Below are positions 46,977 through 59,093 of a DNA stretch of 64,000 nt, piece after piece (the stretch's first letter is position 1; each line of letters begins with the position of its first letter). The position numbers were made by a program, and so were the translations under genes. Below the pieces are notes generated by a model, which saw nothing but the letters and a program-made list of their open reading frames with translations, ran no database searches and was not told the DNA's origin. Location of the stretch: positions 54,260,463-54,324,462 of the forward strand of contig CM071568.1 in assembly GCA_036426205.1 (NCBI GenBank), given 5' to 3'. Source of the DNA: Ascaphus truei. Its lineage: Eukaryota; Chordata; Amphibia; Anura; Ascaphidae.

Positions 46977-49918
46977 TTTTAGTGTGTTGAATGAGGTTGG
47001 AGTGTTAGTGAGGGATTTGATGTGTTTGATTATTTTGATGATTTGATGGTGACTATTGGATTGTTTGTATGATGAATTTGTTTTTGTTGTTGATTTTATT
47101 GGTTGATATTGTGATTGATTTTGTTGATTTTTTATGTTTATATAGTTGATTGTGTTAATTGTTTTTGTGTAATGACTGTTTCATTGTGATGTTTGTGTTG
47201 TTGTGATTATTTGTTATTTTGTTTGATTGATTTGTGATTGTTTGGGATATTGTTTGTGTATGATTATTATGTGATTTTGATTATGTTGATTTTGTTGATA
47301 TGTTTTTTTGTGAATGTGGTGTGGATTTGTTTTTTGATTGATTGATACATGATGTGTTTGTGATTGATTTGTTTGTTTGTGTTTTTATTTTTTTTTTGTA
47401 TATTTTTATTTTGATTATGTTGATTGTGTGATGTGATTATTTTTGATATATTGAATTGATTTTATTGATGGGATGTATTATTTAATGATGTTTGAATTGA
47501 TGATTGTTGATTTGACTGTTATAATGATTGTGAATGTTTGTATTTGTTTTGATTGTTTTTTTTTATGTGATCTATGATGATGTGTGTGATTTTTTGTGCA
47601 TGTGTTTTGTTTTTGCATCGGATTGATTGATGTTTTTGATTTTTTTGATGATTTGATTTTTGATTTGTTTGATTGTTTTTGATTTTGTATTTTTTTGTGA
47701 TATATGTAGATTTTTTTTGATATTTGGGTGATTTTTTATGTATTTATTTTTTGATGTGATGATTTTTTCTGTTTTTTTGTTTGTTGGTTGTTATGGTGAT
47801 TTTTGAGGGTTATGTTGTGGGGATGATGTTGTTGATGTTTTTTTGTGATTATTTTTTTGTTTATTTGTGTGTTGTGATTTTTGAATTTTTTTTGATTTTG
47901 TGTTTTGTGATTGATGTTTGGGGATTGATATATTGAAATTTTTGTGTTTGATGTGTATTTGAGTTTTTTTGTGTTTTGATTGTGTTTTGTGTGGTAGTGA
48001 TATTTTTTTATGATGTTTTGAATCTGTTGTTGATGATTGATGATTGGTTGATGATGTTGATTTGATTATGATGAAATTTTGGTTGATGTTGTTGATTGAT
48101 TTGATATTGTTGAATTTGTGTTTGATTTGTGTTTATGATGATTTTTTTGTGTTTTGTTGTGATTGGTGTATTGTATTGTTTAGTTTGAATTTTTGATTGG
48201 ATATTGATTGTGTTTTTTATGATGTTTATTTGATTTGTTTGTGATTTTGTTGATGATGATGTTTGTGTGGATTGTGAGTATGATGATTGTGTTGAATTGT
48301 GTTTTTGTGTTGATGATTTTGTTTGCATGATTTTGATAGTTGGATGATTTTGGTGTGTTTTTTTGTGAATTTGTGATGTGTGTGTGTATTATTGTATGAT
48401 GATTGATTGATTTTGAATTTTGATGAAATTGTTGTTTTTTGGATTTTTTTGATGGTGATGTTTGAATGTTTGTGTTGTTATTGTTGTTGTGATGTTTATT
48501 TTTTTGTTGTGAATATGTGAATTGAATATTTTGTTATTTGATTGATTGTGATTTTGTTGTGGGTTGATGTTTGATCTGTTGAATTGATGTGTGATTTTGT
48601 TTAATTGAAAAGTTTATTTTTGTTTGTTTATTTGTGAATTTTGATGATTATTGATATTTTATGGATTGTATATGTGATATTTTTGTGTTTTGATGTGTTT
48701 TATTATGAGGATTTTATGAATTGTGATTTATGATTTTTTTGATTTGAAAGGTGTGATATTGTTTTTGAATATTTGATTATTTGATTGATGTGTTTATTTC
48801 TTGATGTGTGTTGTGATGTTGATGTGTTGTTGAATATATGATGATATGAATTTGTGTTTTTGTTGTTTGATGAGGTTTTTTTTTGTTTTGATTCTGTTTG
48901 ATTTTATTGGATTGTGGGAATTTTTATGTGTTTTTTGAATTTGTGTATGATGTTGTGTTTGTTGATTTGTTTGGTGTGATTGTATGTGATTTGGATTGAT
49001 TTTGATGTGAGTGACTGAATGTTGATTTGGTGTTGATGTGTGTGGTTTTGTTGTGTGTTTTATGGTTGGATGGTGTTGTTGTTTTGTTTTTGATGTGATG
49101 GTTTGTATTTGTTTTTGTGTTTTTGTTTGATTGATTTATGTGAATTGTGATTTGTGATGATTGATTGTTTTTTGAAATGTTGATTTTTTGATTTGATTGT
49201 TTTATTGATTGTGTGTGTTTTGTGTGATGAATTGTTGGTTTGGTGTATTTATGATTTCTTGTTGTTTTGTGTCCTTTGTGTGTGTTGATATTTTGTTGTG
49301 ATGTTTGATATGATTTGTGTGTTATTTTGATTGAATTTTTTGTGATTTATTGTTGAATGATTGATTGTGATTGAATTGATTTTTGATGTTTGTTATTGAT
49401 GTTGTTGTTTATGTATTGTTGAATGTTTTGATTTGAATGTTGTTGTGTTGGATGTTTTGGATTTTTATTTTGTGTTTTGACTGTTTTGTTTGTGTGATTG
49501 TGGATTGAATTTTTTGTTGTTGATTGTTTATGTTTTGATATTATTGATGTTGATGTGAATGTGATTTTTATTTGTTTTTGATCTTGATTGTTTGTTTTTC
49601 ACTTTTGATGTTGAATTATGTTGATTGATGTGTGTGGATTTTTTGTTGATGAATTTTTTATTTGTATTGTTTGTGTGATTGATGTATATGATTTTGTTGA
49701 ATTTGTGATGAATTGATGTTGATGATTCTTGATTTTTTTGGGTTATTGTATGATTTTGATATTGATTTTGAATAATATTTTGATTTGTTTTGTGATGTTT
49801 GAATTTTTGAATTTTGTGTTTTTTTTTTTTTGATGATTTATTGTGTGATGTGATGATTTGTGATTTTGGAATATGATTGTTGTTTGTGATGTTTGTGTGT
49901 GTGATTGATGTGTTGTTC

Positions 49919-49951
49919 AATACTTTCCCTCACCGACCCCCAGATGGCTTG
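49919..49951 (+). other. Short C-rich island
   Basis: ACTTTCCCTCACCGACCCCC then AGATGGCTTG. This is the only cytosine-rich stretch in the tract, about 33 bp. Confidence 0.7.
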
Positions 49952-52900
49952 ATGTTGCATTTGTGTGATGATGAGAATTTATTTGTGAATTTGGTGTATG
50001 TTGGATATTTGATGATGTTTGATTGATTGGTTTGTATTTGTTTTGATGTTGATTTTTTTTGTTGTGTTTTTTGATATGTTTTGGATGTTTTGTGATGTTT
50101 GTATTGATGTGTATGTGATTGTTGTTGTGATATTTTGATTTGTTGAATTGTGATTGTGATGATGTTAAATTTGCATTTATTTGTTTGTGTTTTTGAATTG
50201 ATGCATTTGATTGAATTTGATTTGATATTTGATTATGATTTTTTTTGGTTTGATTATGTGAAAATTTTTGTATATGATTTGGATTGTTGTGTGTGAAAGT
50301 TGTTATTGATTCATGATAATTGATTATTTTGTTGTGGTGTTTTGTATGAATTTTGTTTTTTTTATATGTGATTTGATTGTTTTTTGAATTTGTTATGATT
50401 GGATGATTTTTGAATTGTTTTTTTTTGTGGCAATTTGTGATTATGTTTTGTTTTTTGATTTGTATTTATTTTGATGTATTGCATTTTGTGATTTTTTGAT
50501 GTGTGTATGATATATTTTCTTGTGTTGTGTTGATTTTTGAATTGAAATGATATTGATGTGATAATGATATTGTGATTTTGTGAATGTTGTATTTGATTTT
50601 GTGGTTTGATTTTTTGATTGTAATGAATTGTGATATTTTGATGATTTATTAATATGTTGTGATTGATTGTTTTTATGTGTTTGATGTGTTTTGATAATGT
50701 ATAGTGTGAATGGTTTTACTGATGATTTTGAATAATATGATTTTGATTGAATGTGTGATATATATTTGTGAATTTATGATTTTTTGATGATTAATTTGTG
50801 ATATTTGATTGTTGATGTTTTGTTTTGGATTGTTATTTGTTTTTGTTTGATGATGATATTTATTTGTATTTGATTTTTGATGTGTGATTTGTGTGTTGTT
50901 TGATATGATGAATTGAATTTGTTTTGTGATGTTTGAATGATGGTTTTTTGATTATATGATATGATTTTCTGATGATTTTGTGATTTTTTTTTTTTATGAT
51001 GATTTTTTGTTGTTTGAATTTTTGTTGATTGTTTTTTGATATTTGTTATTTATTTGATGATGTGATTATATGATTGTGTGTTATTATATATTATTTTGTG
51101 GATGATGTTGATGCATTATGGGCTGAATTTGTGTTGTTGATTGTTGTGATTTGTTTTGTTTGTTTGTTATCATTGTGAATTTGTTGTGATATGATTGATT
51201 TTATTGATTATTTTTGGTCTGATATTGGGAAACATTCAGGTAAAACATTCATGCTAATTTGGGGGGTCTGCTTTGGCCAAATAACTACATACAGTACAGG
51301 AAACCGATACATTCAGATGAACTAGATTAACTGTTTGCACTGCTAGTGGAAGCCATGAAACCTTGACCGCTGCATCACCCAGCAGTGTGAAATCTCTGTA
51401 GGGGTCAGTTCGGAAGAACATACCATCCACAAGCAGCCCAAGATAATATATATAAAACATTATCTAGCCAACATAAAGTAATAAAAGTTTTGCTTACCCC
51501 TGCCAGGATAACAGCCAACCTCATCACTGTCGCCTGTGTCTCTGTCTCCGGGGTAGCACAGTACAATAAAAAACAAAGCTAATGGCCACAAACCCTTAAT
51601 CACCTTAGCGGTTAGTAACATTATAGTAAATAAGGGGTAAACCTGCCTCCTCCACAACCCAAAGGGGTGCCAACCACGCTCCCCCACACCCATAGATTGG
51701 CACAGTGGTACACCATGACCATATAATATGGACATGATTTGCCACTATGGCAATCAAGGCCAACTAAAAAAAAATACAAGCACCAAAAATACAACAATTA
51801 AATTTAAAAAAAAGCACCAAAAATACATAACAATTAAATAAAACAAGCCCTAAGAATACAAAACAACGAAATAAAAACAAAACCAGAATACTAGAATATG
51901 GTGATTTTATCAAAAACGCGAGTTGGAGCTGTTTTTCAGCTCCCGCTCAGTGTGTTTGAGCAGCAGCAGTATACTGCTGGAGAGATGCATTTCCTGATCA
52001 AGTTTGCAGGTCATCAGAGCTTTCTGAATAGCAACTTGCCAAATCTGTCGGGAACTGCTAAAAATCTTTCGCTGAGTTAGTTACCAAAGTTTATAGAATA
52101 GGCTCTATATGCTCAGACTAAACAGGTTGTGGAACATGGAGATCTTCAAACTAGCAATAGGAATTATTTATTTGAAAACTATGGTAGTTAAATTTAATGT
52201 TGGACACATTGCTCTTGGAAATAGGAAAAACTACTTCTTGGGTATATAATTTTCTAACTTGTTACTATTTACTGCTGGAGTAAACAAGCAGTTCTTGCAT
52301 AATATATTTAAATAGACTGCAAGGCCGTATTACATTGTCTTGGTGAGCTTGGGGTAGTGCTTTGCCTTCTCGCCACGCTCTCTTTTCACGCTCCAAAATG
52401 TAAAAAAAAAAACATATTGGGCGTAGACACTAAAAAATTAAATAACAATTATTGTTTGTAACAAAAATGAATAAAGATCACTCATAAAATGTGTTTAGTA
52501 AGTGCTTTGGATGCCTGCTGTGGAGTCCTTATGAGCATTGTTATTCGAGAACTGCTTTTTGCCCTTGCTTGCTGCCGGCTTCAATGTGTCTGTGTCCTGA
52601 GTCTCAGGGCGGACCGCGATGTCCGTCAGGGTGGTGTGGGCTTGATGAAGCGTGCAACGAACCCTGTTCATCACAAAGGGTCCTTCCTGTGCTCCGTCTC
52701 TGCTCTCTGATCTCTTTGCAGCATCCACGTGACGAAACCAGAAGTGAAGTCACCCTCGCTGGCGTAGGGAATCCCTCAGACATGACAATGCTGAATCCCT
52801 TCAGACACTGTAGAAGGCAGATTTGTTGTGGGGCTGCGTGTTCTCACCTAGGCTGTAAACTGCTGTAGTAGCTAGACAGGAACCAATATTGCTGCTTGCA

Positions 52901-53929
52901 GGTTATTTCTCTGTATCTGTGCTGCTCTGCACACCAATCCATGTAACGTGGCTTCATCAGGGATGGGTACAAACAAAACTGTCAACCTTATATAGGAGGC
53001 ACTTGATGCATTAATTGGTAAATTGTGTCACTAATTGGAATGCTAATTTCTTCATTATATTCTGGATGTGTCCACTCTGTGCCTCCTTGTAATCTAATCA
53101 GGCCTTTCCTATTGATTTGTAGAGTTTTTTCTCCCTACAAGTGATTATATACCATGTGGCACAGCCTTGTGGCAAAATCAATTGTGACCATTAATATAAT
53201 CAAGTTAACATTTTACAATGTTTACAATTGTGTCACTAATTGGAATACCAATTGCTTCATATATTCTGGATGTTTCCACTTTGCTGCCTCTTTGTAATCT
53301 AATAAGGCCAATCCTATTGTTTGTAGAGTTTTTTCCCCTACAAGTGATTTTATTACAATGTGGCAACAGCCTTGTGGTAAAATCAATTGTGACCATTAAT
53401 ATAATCAAGTTAACATGTTACAATGTTACAAGTGAGACTATATGGTTGCAGCCTTTGTCTATCAGTTGTTTTGTTTGTGTGCATAATTAATGACTCAATA
53501 AATAGTATGCTGTAGTAAGACCAATCCATTCAATACGTACAGTACATGATTAACTATTGAACATGTATATATGGGTCCGTAAACAGTGTTCTAGATGTTC
53601 TTATTACTCTAATTCCAGAGATAGTACACCATAAACCTCTCTCATAATACAATCTTGTACATATTAAAGACATAATGTTAAAATAAAAATGAATATATAA
53701 AAATATAAGAAGTGTTAACTTTATTAGGATCATTATTAAAATAATAATGTAATATTAAATATTAAAATAAAGATAAAATGTTACTAAAATAGAATAAAAA
53801 AATATGCGGATACAAATATACACTACTACAGTTCTAGGATACAGGTACGGGTGGTTGTGTGGGCTGATGATCCTTTTTATTGCATATTTAACCCATTACT
53901 CCACATACTTACTGGAATTCTGCTAAATC

Positions 53930-54670
53930 AATTCTTCATTCAGACCTCCTGGATGCAGAGTTGGAGTTTAAAGATCCAATAGGTTTCCTGTCTTCTAAGG
54001 TTACATCTATATCCCCCCTTCGTGTACCTTCTTTAATCTGTCTAGACCCGAAATTTTTAGATCTGTTGGGTCTTTGTTATGTTTGTATGCAAAAGTGGGA
54101 AAACAGTGTGTCCTAAGAACCCTTTGCGTATTCTCTGTGTTCCAAAAAATCTTTCTTTCATAGTTTCTATTGTGAGGCCAATGTATTGCAGGCCCACTTA
54201 CATGTGAGCATTTATACCACATTGTTTGTGGTACAGTTTTATATGCCCCTTAACTGCAAATGTCTAATTCGTTACTTTGGAACTGAAAACCTTTACTTAT
54301 TCAAAACATGTGGACACGTCAAACATCTCCATGACCACATCTATCGTTACCAATGACCATACTTGAAAGCCATTTGTCTGTGGTGTTTGCATTTACTTTG
54401 TTACTTCCTTTTCCCTTTGCTCAAGGGCTGGGTTCCAGGATATTTTTATGTTCCTTGCTCTTTTAAAAACAATATTTGGCTTTTCCGATGATTTTCCTTC
54501 GGACTACATCATTTTTCAGATATGCCAAGTTTCCTAATGACTTCCCTATTCTGGAGCTGCCCTGTTTTTTTTGTAATGAACAACACATTGTCAACTGAAA
54601 ATCATCATTTGTTTCTGGGGTTGGTTCTTTAAATAGAAGGCTACATCTATCAGTGGTTTATATGAAGTCA
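53930..54670 (-). pseudogene. PLE pseudogene, second copy (frameshifted)
   Basis: Same PLE C-terminus as 29549-30300 with many single-base deletions. Recognisable pieces include AYKHNKDPTDLKISGL, but the nuclease core is split between frames. The extra frameshifts relative to copy 1 look technical. Confidence 0.85.
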
Positions 54671-55527
54671 TAAGAATTTTAAGGATTCACAAAAAAAAAT
54701 TCGTATATTTGACTATATTTTATGAACATGTTTACCTATATGCCTTATTTATATTAATCTATTAGATTGGTACATTGACACATATAGCTTAAAAAACCAA
54801 TGGCATTACAAGCGCACCATCGTTCAAACTAGGTGTTCAATTTTTTGCTCTATCTTTTCACTCTGCCCATCCCAATTACGTTAATCTGCACTTAGGCAAT
54901 GGATAATTCATTCAAACCTGTTCTTAGACTCTGCACATAATGGAAGAAAAATATATAAAGCCTTAGCAGCTTAAAGACACTTATATCCCAGCAAAAAGAG
55001 GAGGGGATAGTAGCTATATGAGGCAATATGCGAAATATTTAGATGGCGTGTTATCAGCAGCCTTCACGTGCAGGGATGTAGAGTATCAAGAGAACAGTGT
55101 GGATTAGTATGGCAGTCCGTATGTATCTCAATGGAAACGGGCAGAGCTGTCCGCTCTGTCATAATTGCTGGCAAGAAAATATCTAACAGTGGGTAAGGAA
55201 TAATAAATTACCTCTGTTTGTCCTGCGCCAATGTTGCAATCTTTATATCAGAGTTGATCCAGAGAATGGCAAGCCATGTCCGAAGTATGCTGTATACTCC
55301 AAAGCTGTATGACGACAGTGTAGCCAAAGCCAGTCCGCCCTGCTGCTGCGGGTCCGTCCAATCAGAGAGCAGAATCAAGAACACTTTAGTGGATTGGTAG
55401 ACACTCGAACAAGACCCCAAGCACTTACAACTCACCGGGTAGGAACAAAAATAAAATAAAAAAATTTAAACTACATAATTAAAAGTGACAAACTGGGGAC
55501 ATACTGGGACAAAACAAACAAACTCTC

Positions 55528-55568
55528 CTCCACGCGTTTCACAGCTCTAACAGCGCTTTCTCAAGGAG
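55528..55568 (-). ncRNA. Hammerhead-like motif, PLE family C (copy 2)
   Basis: Same motif as 31196-31236 with an extra base in stem II and a lost base before CGCG, both probably technical. TATAAAA lies at 55595-55601 on the minus strand, 33 bp upstream. Confidence 0.5.
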
Positions 55569-57057
55569 TATTGAAAGGAGGGTATGTTGCCTGGTTTTAT
55601 AGCCCCTACTTCTGGCAACACAGTTGATTGTAAATTAATTAAAAAATCAGTTGAAATCAATTTGTAGTGGCATTTAGACGAAACATAAATTCAATTGAAT
55701 AGTATATAACGATCTAAACAGAATACATTGGTGGAAACAGTTCATACTAAACTTGATATCGGCTAATGTATGTAATTCACAAAATAAGAGAATATGGGCT
55801 TATTCAGAAAGCCTCGATAAGGGCCTTATCGAGCACTTATCGACCAAAATGGCTACTGGTATTCAGATAGCCTCGATAAGTGCTCGATAACGGCCTGTAT
55901 CGACGCAAAATTTTATCTCCGTCCGAATTCGCTGACTGAGCAGCGATCAGGCCCTTGTCGACCATTTTCGGAGGGTTGATAAACTCCCGCTATTCAGAGA
56001 CCGCGAGCGAGTCGGGTGTCGCGGCCCATCGCAGCCCATCGCAGGCTTTAAAAAACGTTTTCTCCCCAAATCCACTTCCCCACAAAATTGTTGGGCAATT
56101 GGTGGGGAAATGCTCGATGAGCTGCGATGGGTCGGACTTAGAAGAAATCAGGCCCCTTTCCTGCCTCGGATTGATGCCGGGGGTCTCGGAGCTGATAGCC
56201 ATTAATAGCAGCTCGACCCCCCCCGGCATGCATCCGAGGCAGGAAACATGAAATTACAGCAACTTCATTATTAGCGGCTAACAGCAGGCAATGAAGGGTT
56301 TAACACCGTGCCAGGCTTACTGTAAGAAACCTACAGTACAATACAATACAGTGGCTATCAGGGGTGGGTGAAGGGGGAATTTGGCCCTTAGTGGCTGTTT
56401 AGCTGGCGGGGGGTGCGGGGGGATTTAACCCCTTCATTACCTTAGCGGTTAATACCGCAAGGTAATAAGGGGTTAACCCAACCGCTACCCCCCGCAAGGT
56501 CTAAACACCCATCCTAGGGCTAATACCCCCTCAATCACCGTGAGGCCTAAGCACCCACCCCAGGCTGACTATACCCACCCTATACCCATTGAGTAGTATA
56601 GTGGTACATCATACCCATATAATAAAATATGGGCATGATAAGCCTCTATAGCACTCAATGGGCACCCTAATAAAAATACAGTAATACACAAGACACACAG
56701 TAATAAAACCTAACGATACTCCCAAAAAAACACTTCACAAATAAAACAGTAGCCAGCTAATCCAATCAATAGAAGCAATTACAACATCAACAATGAATTA
56801 ATAAAAACATTACCAATCAAACCAATTAATCCCTAAAGCAAACTCAAAATGAAAGTAACACTAACCATGTAAACAATGAATTAATCCTACAGTAATTAAT
56901 GCAACCATTAAAAGACAAATAAATACTTAAAACTATCTCTGAAGTATCCATAAACACATTAGCTAACATAATAAACTTTAAGTACAAGCGAACAACCAAT
57001 CGCAAACTTTTAATACATTAACCAAAACAAACAATCACATCCACATCAATAACAAGT

Positions 57058-58010
57058 GAGAAATGCCCCCCAATATTGGCATAATAATGTATTAATCTGT
57101 ACCCGAAAGAGGTACAGATTATAATTATCAGTCAATGTGCCTCCCCCAAAAAATCAAAAAACACACCAAAAAAAATAGACCTGTAAAAAGAAACATTACA
57201 AACATAGAATATCTTACTTACCATTAGAAGCGGTGGCCCTCCGACTCCCGGGGTAACAGGAAGCTCACGTACCTTGAAGGCCTCAACAGCAACCGATGCA
57301 TCATCCATCAGGATCCGGCTCAGGTACCCCAAACTTCTTTTTTCTTCTTAATCACCGTCTTCTATCTTCATCTGTAACCATATCTTGTTGTTCTTTATCT
57401 TCTTTCTATCTGTCAATCCATAAAACCCCATGTTAAATCCCAGCCGATGCTGTCTCGTCGGCTTCTTGGGCTCAAATGAGGCGTCACGGCCTTAAATAGG
57501 ATGGTGACGTCACATTTACCCTCACAATGGTAAACGCACCTGATTGGCTGTAAAACCATGTGCAGACTAAAAAATTTTTTTCTGTGACGTCACTTAAAGG
57601 GAATGATGCCAGCCAATCAGAATGGCGTGCTTCATTACCTTAACATGACGTCAGTAAATCCAAGATGGCCGCTGTGTCACAAGGTATTTCAGCCAATCAG
57701 AGTGTGGAATTGGTCCCCACGATCTGATTGAAGAAGTTTGGGGTACCTGAGCCGGATCCTGATGGATGATGGCATCGGATGCTGTTGGAGGCCTTCAAGG
57801 TACGTGAGCTTCCTGTTACCCCGGGAGTCGGAGGGCCACCGCTCCTAATGGTAAGTAAGTATTCTATGTGTAAATGTTCTTTTACAGGTCTATTTTTTGG
57901 GTGTGTTTTTGATTTTTTGGGGGAGGCACATTGACTGATAATATATTAATCCGTACCTCTTTCGGGTACAGATTATACATTATTATGACAATATTTGGGG
58001 GGCATTTCTC
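57058..58010. repeat. Inner inverted repeat with promoter-like loop
   Basis: Arms 57057-57345 and 57735-58010 are reverse complements (GAGAAATGCCCCCCAATATT ... reversed at 58010). Inversion continues outward into 56500-57056 and 58011-58550. The unpaired centre is 57346-57734. Confidence 0.85.
57505..57697. promoter_or_regulatory. Cluster of three CREs, three CCAAT boxes and a YY1-like site
   Basis: TGACGTCA at 57505-57512, 57585-57592 and 57646-57653; ATTGG at 57543; CCAAT at 57613 and 57693; AAGATGGCCGC at 57662. Such density in 190 bp at the centre of an inverted repeat looks like a bidirectional promoter. No adjacent ORF is visible. Confidence 0.45.
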
Positions 58011-58825
58011 GCTTGTTATTGATGTGGATGGATTGTTGTTTGGTTAATGTATTAAAAGGTGTTGCGATGGTGTCGCTTGTACTTAAAGTTATATTATGTT
58101 AGCTATGTGTTTTATGGATACTTCAGAGATAGTTTTAATGTATTTATTTGTCTTTAATGGTTGCATTAATTACTGTAGGATTAATTCATTGTTTACATTG
58201 GTTAGTGTTACTATTCATTTTGAGTGTCTTTAGGGATTAATGGTTTGATGGGTAATGGTTTAATTAATTCATGTTGATGTTGTAATTGCTTCTGGATTGG
58301 ATTAGCTGGCTACTGATTTTATTTAGTGAAGTGGTGTGTTTTGGGAGTATCGTTAAGGTTTATTACTGTGTGTCTTGTGTATTACTGATTTTTATTAGGG
58401 TGCCCATTGAGTGCTATAGAGGCTTATCATGCCCATATTATTATTATATGGGTATGATGTACCACTATACTACTCAATGGGATAGGGTGGGTTAGTCAGT
58501 CTGGGGTGGGTGCTTAGGCCTCACGGGTCAGGGTGGGTAGGTGATTAAGGGGTTAGGGACCATTAGAATGTATTTTTTTTTCAATATAGCTTTTGGCAAC
58601 GGAGGACAGAGGGACCTGATGTTGTGGTAAGTATAAACTGTATTTATTTATTTTATTATGTATGCGACTGCAGTGTTTAATAATGGCAAATAATATATTA
58701 TCCATATCTGGATAATAGTTAATTTGCCCATTACTGTACTGTATGGATTTGGGCAGGGGGGAGGGGGGGTGGGGGGCATGTATTGATGTGTTTTTACATA
58801 TTTATTTAAATATCCATTTCTTTAA

Positions 58826-59093
58826 TAGTGTAGAGGTGCAGGGGGTCTCCGGACTGAACCATTGTAGTTTTGTGTCCGGGGACCCCTGCTTCCCGAGATA
58901 CAGGCCCCATTATGGGGTGCCGGTATCCTCTGCATTGAAATGTCCCGCGTCACGTGACGGACATTTCCTTGCATAGGAGATACCGGCCCCCCATAAAGAG
59001 GCCTGTATCCGGAAGCAGGGGGTCCGGACAAAAACTAAACATAGTTCAGCTCCGGAGACCCCTGCACCTCTACACTATTAAAGGAATGTATAT
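58826..59093. repeat. 268-bp palindrome centred on CGCGTCACGTGACGG
   Basis: TTAATAGTGTAGAGGTGCAG at the left is mirrored by CTGCACCTCTACACTATTAA at the right. Inner GATACCGGC and GGAAGCAGGG blocks are shared with 25201-25300. Confidence 0.85.

Larger units (their letters stand above)
32757..51229. other. 18.5-kb cytosine-depleted low-complexity tract (likely artefact)
   Basis: Cytosine is about one base in a hundred by eye. The sequence is T-runs separated by G, GA, GAA or A; the orders AG and GG are rare. I see no fixed period, so it is not an ordinary tandem satellite. Minus-strand frames of up to 145 codons made only of Asn, Lys, Gln, His, Ile, Ser and Thr follow from the composition. The tract starts and stops abruptly at the two large-repeat copies. 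It resembles nanopore-type junk basecalls, but a real strand-asymmetric satellite cannot be excluded from sequence alone. Confidence 0.85.
51230..57057 (+). repeat. Large direct repeat copy 2 (5.83 kb, deletion-rich)
   Basis: Collinear with 26826-32756, about 103 bp shorter net, with frequent one- or two-base losses. Examples: CTGCTGCTGG to CTGCTGTGG, and the PLE frame at 54007-54222 broken into pieces. After 57057 the sequence continues into the rest of the DNA element. Confidence 0.95.

Noticed and set aside
32840..49920. Many minus-strand frames of 60-145 codons rich in Asn, Gln, His, Lys, Ile, Ser and Thr
   Set aside because: They follow from the near absence of cytosine on the plus strand. 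There are no domains and no sensible starts, and the tract is probably an artefact.
32757..51229. C-to-T hypermutation or bisulfite-like conversion as the explanation of the tract
   Set aside because: Conversion would leave AG and GG at normal levels; both are strongly depleted, so the word structure does not fit.
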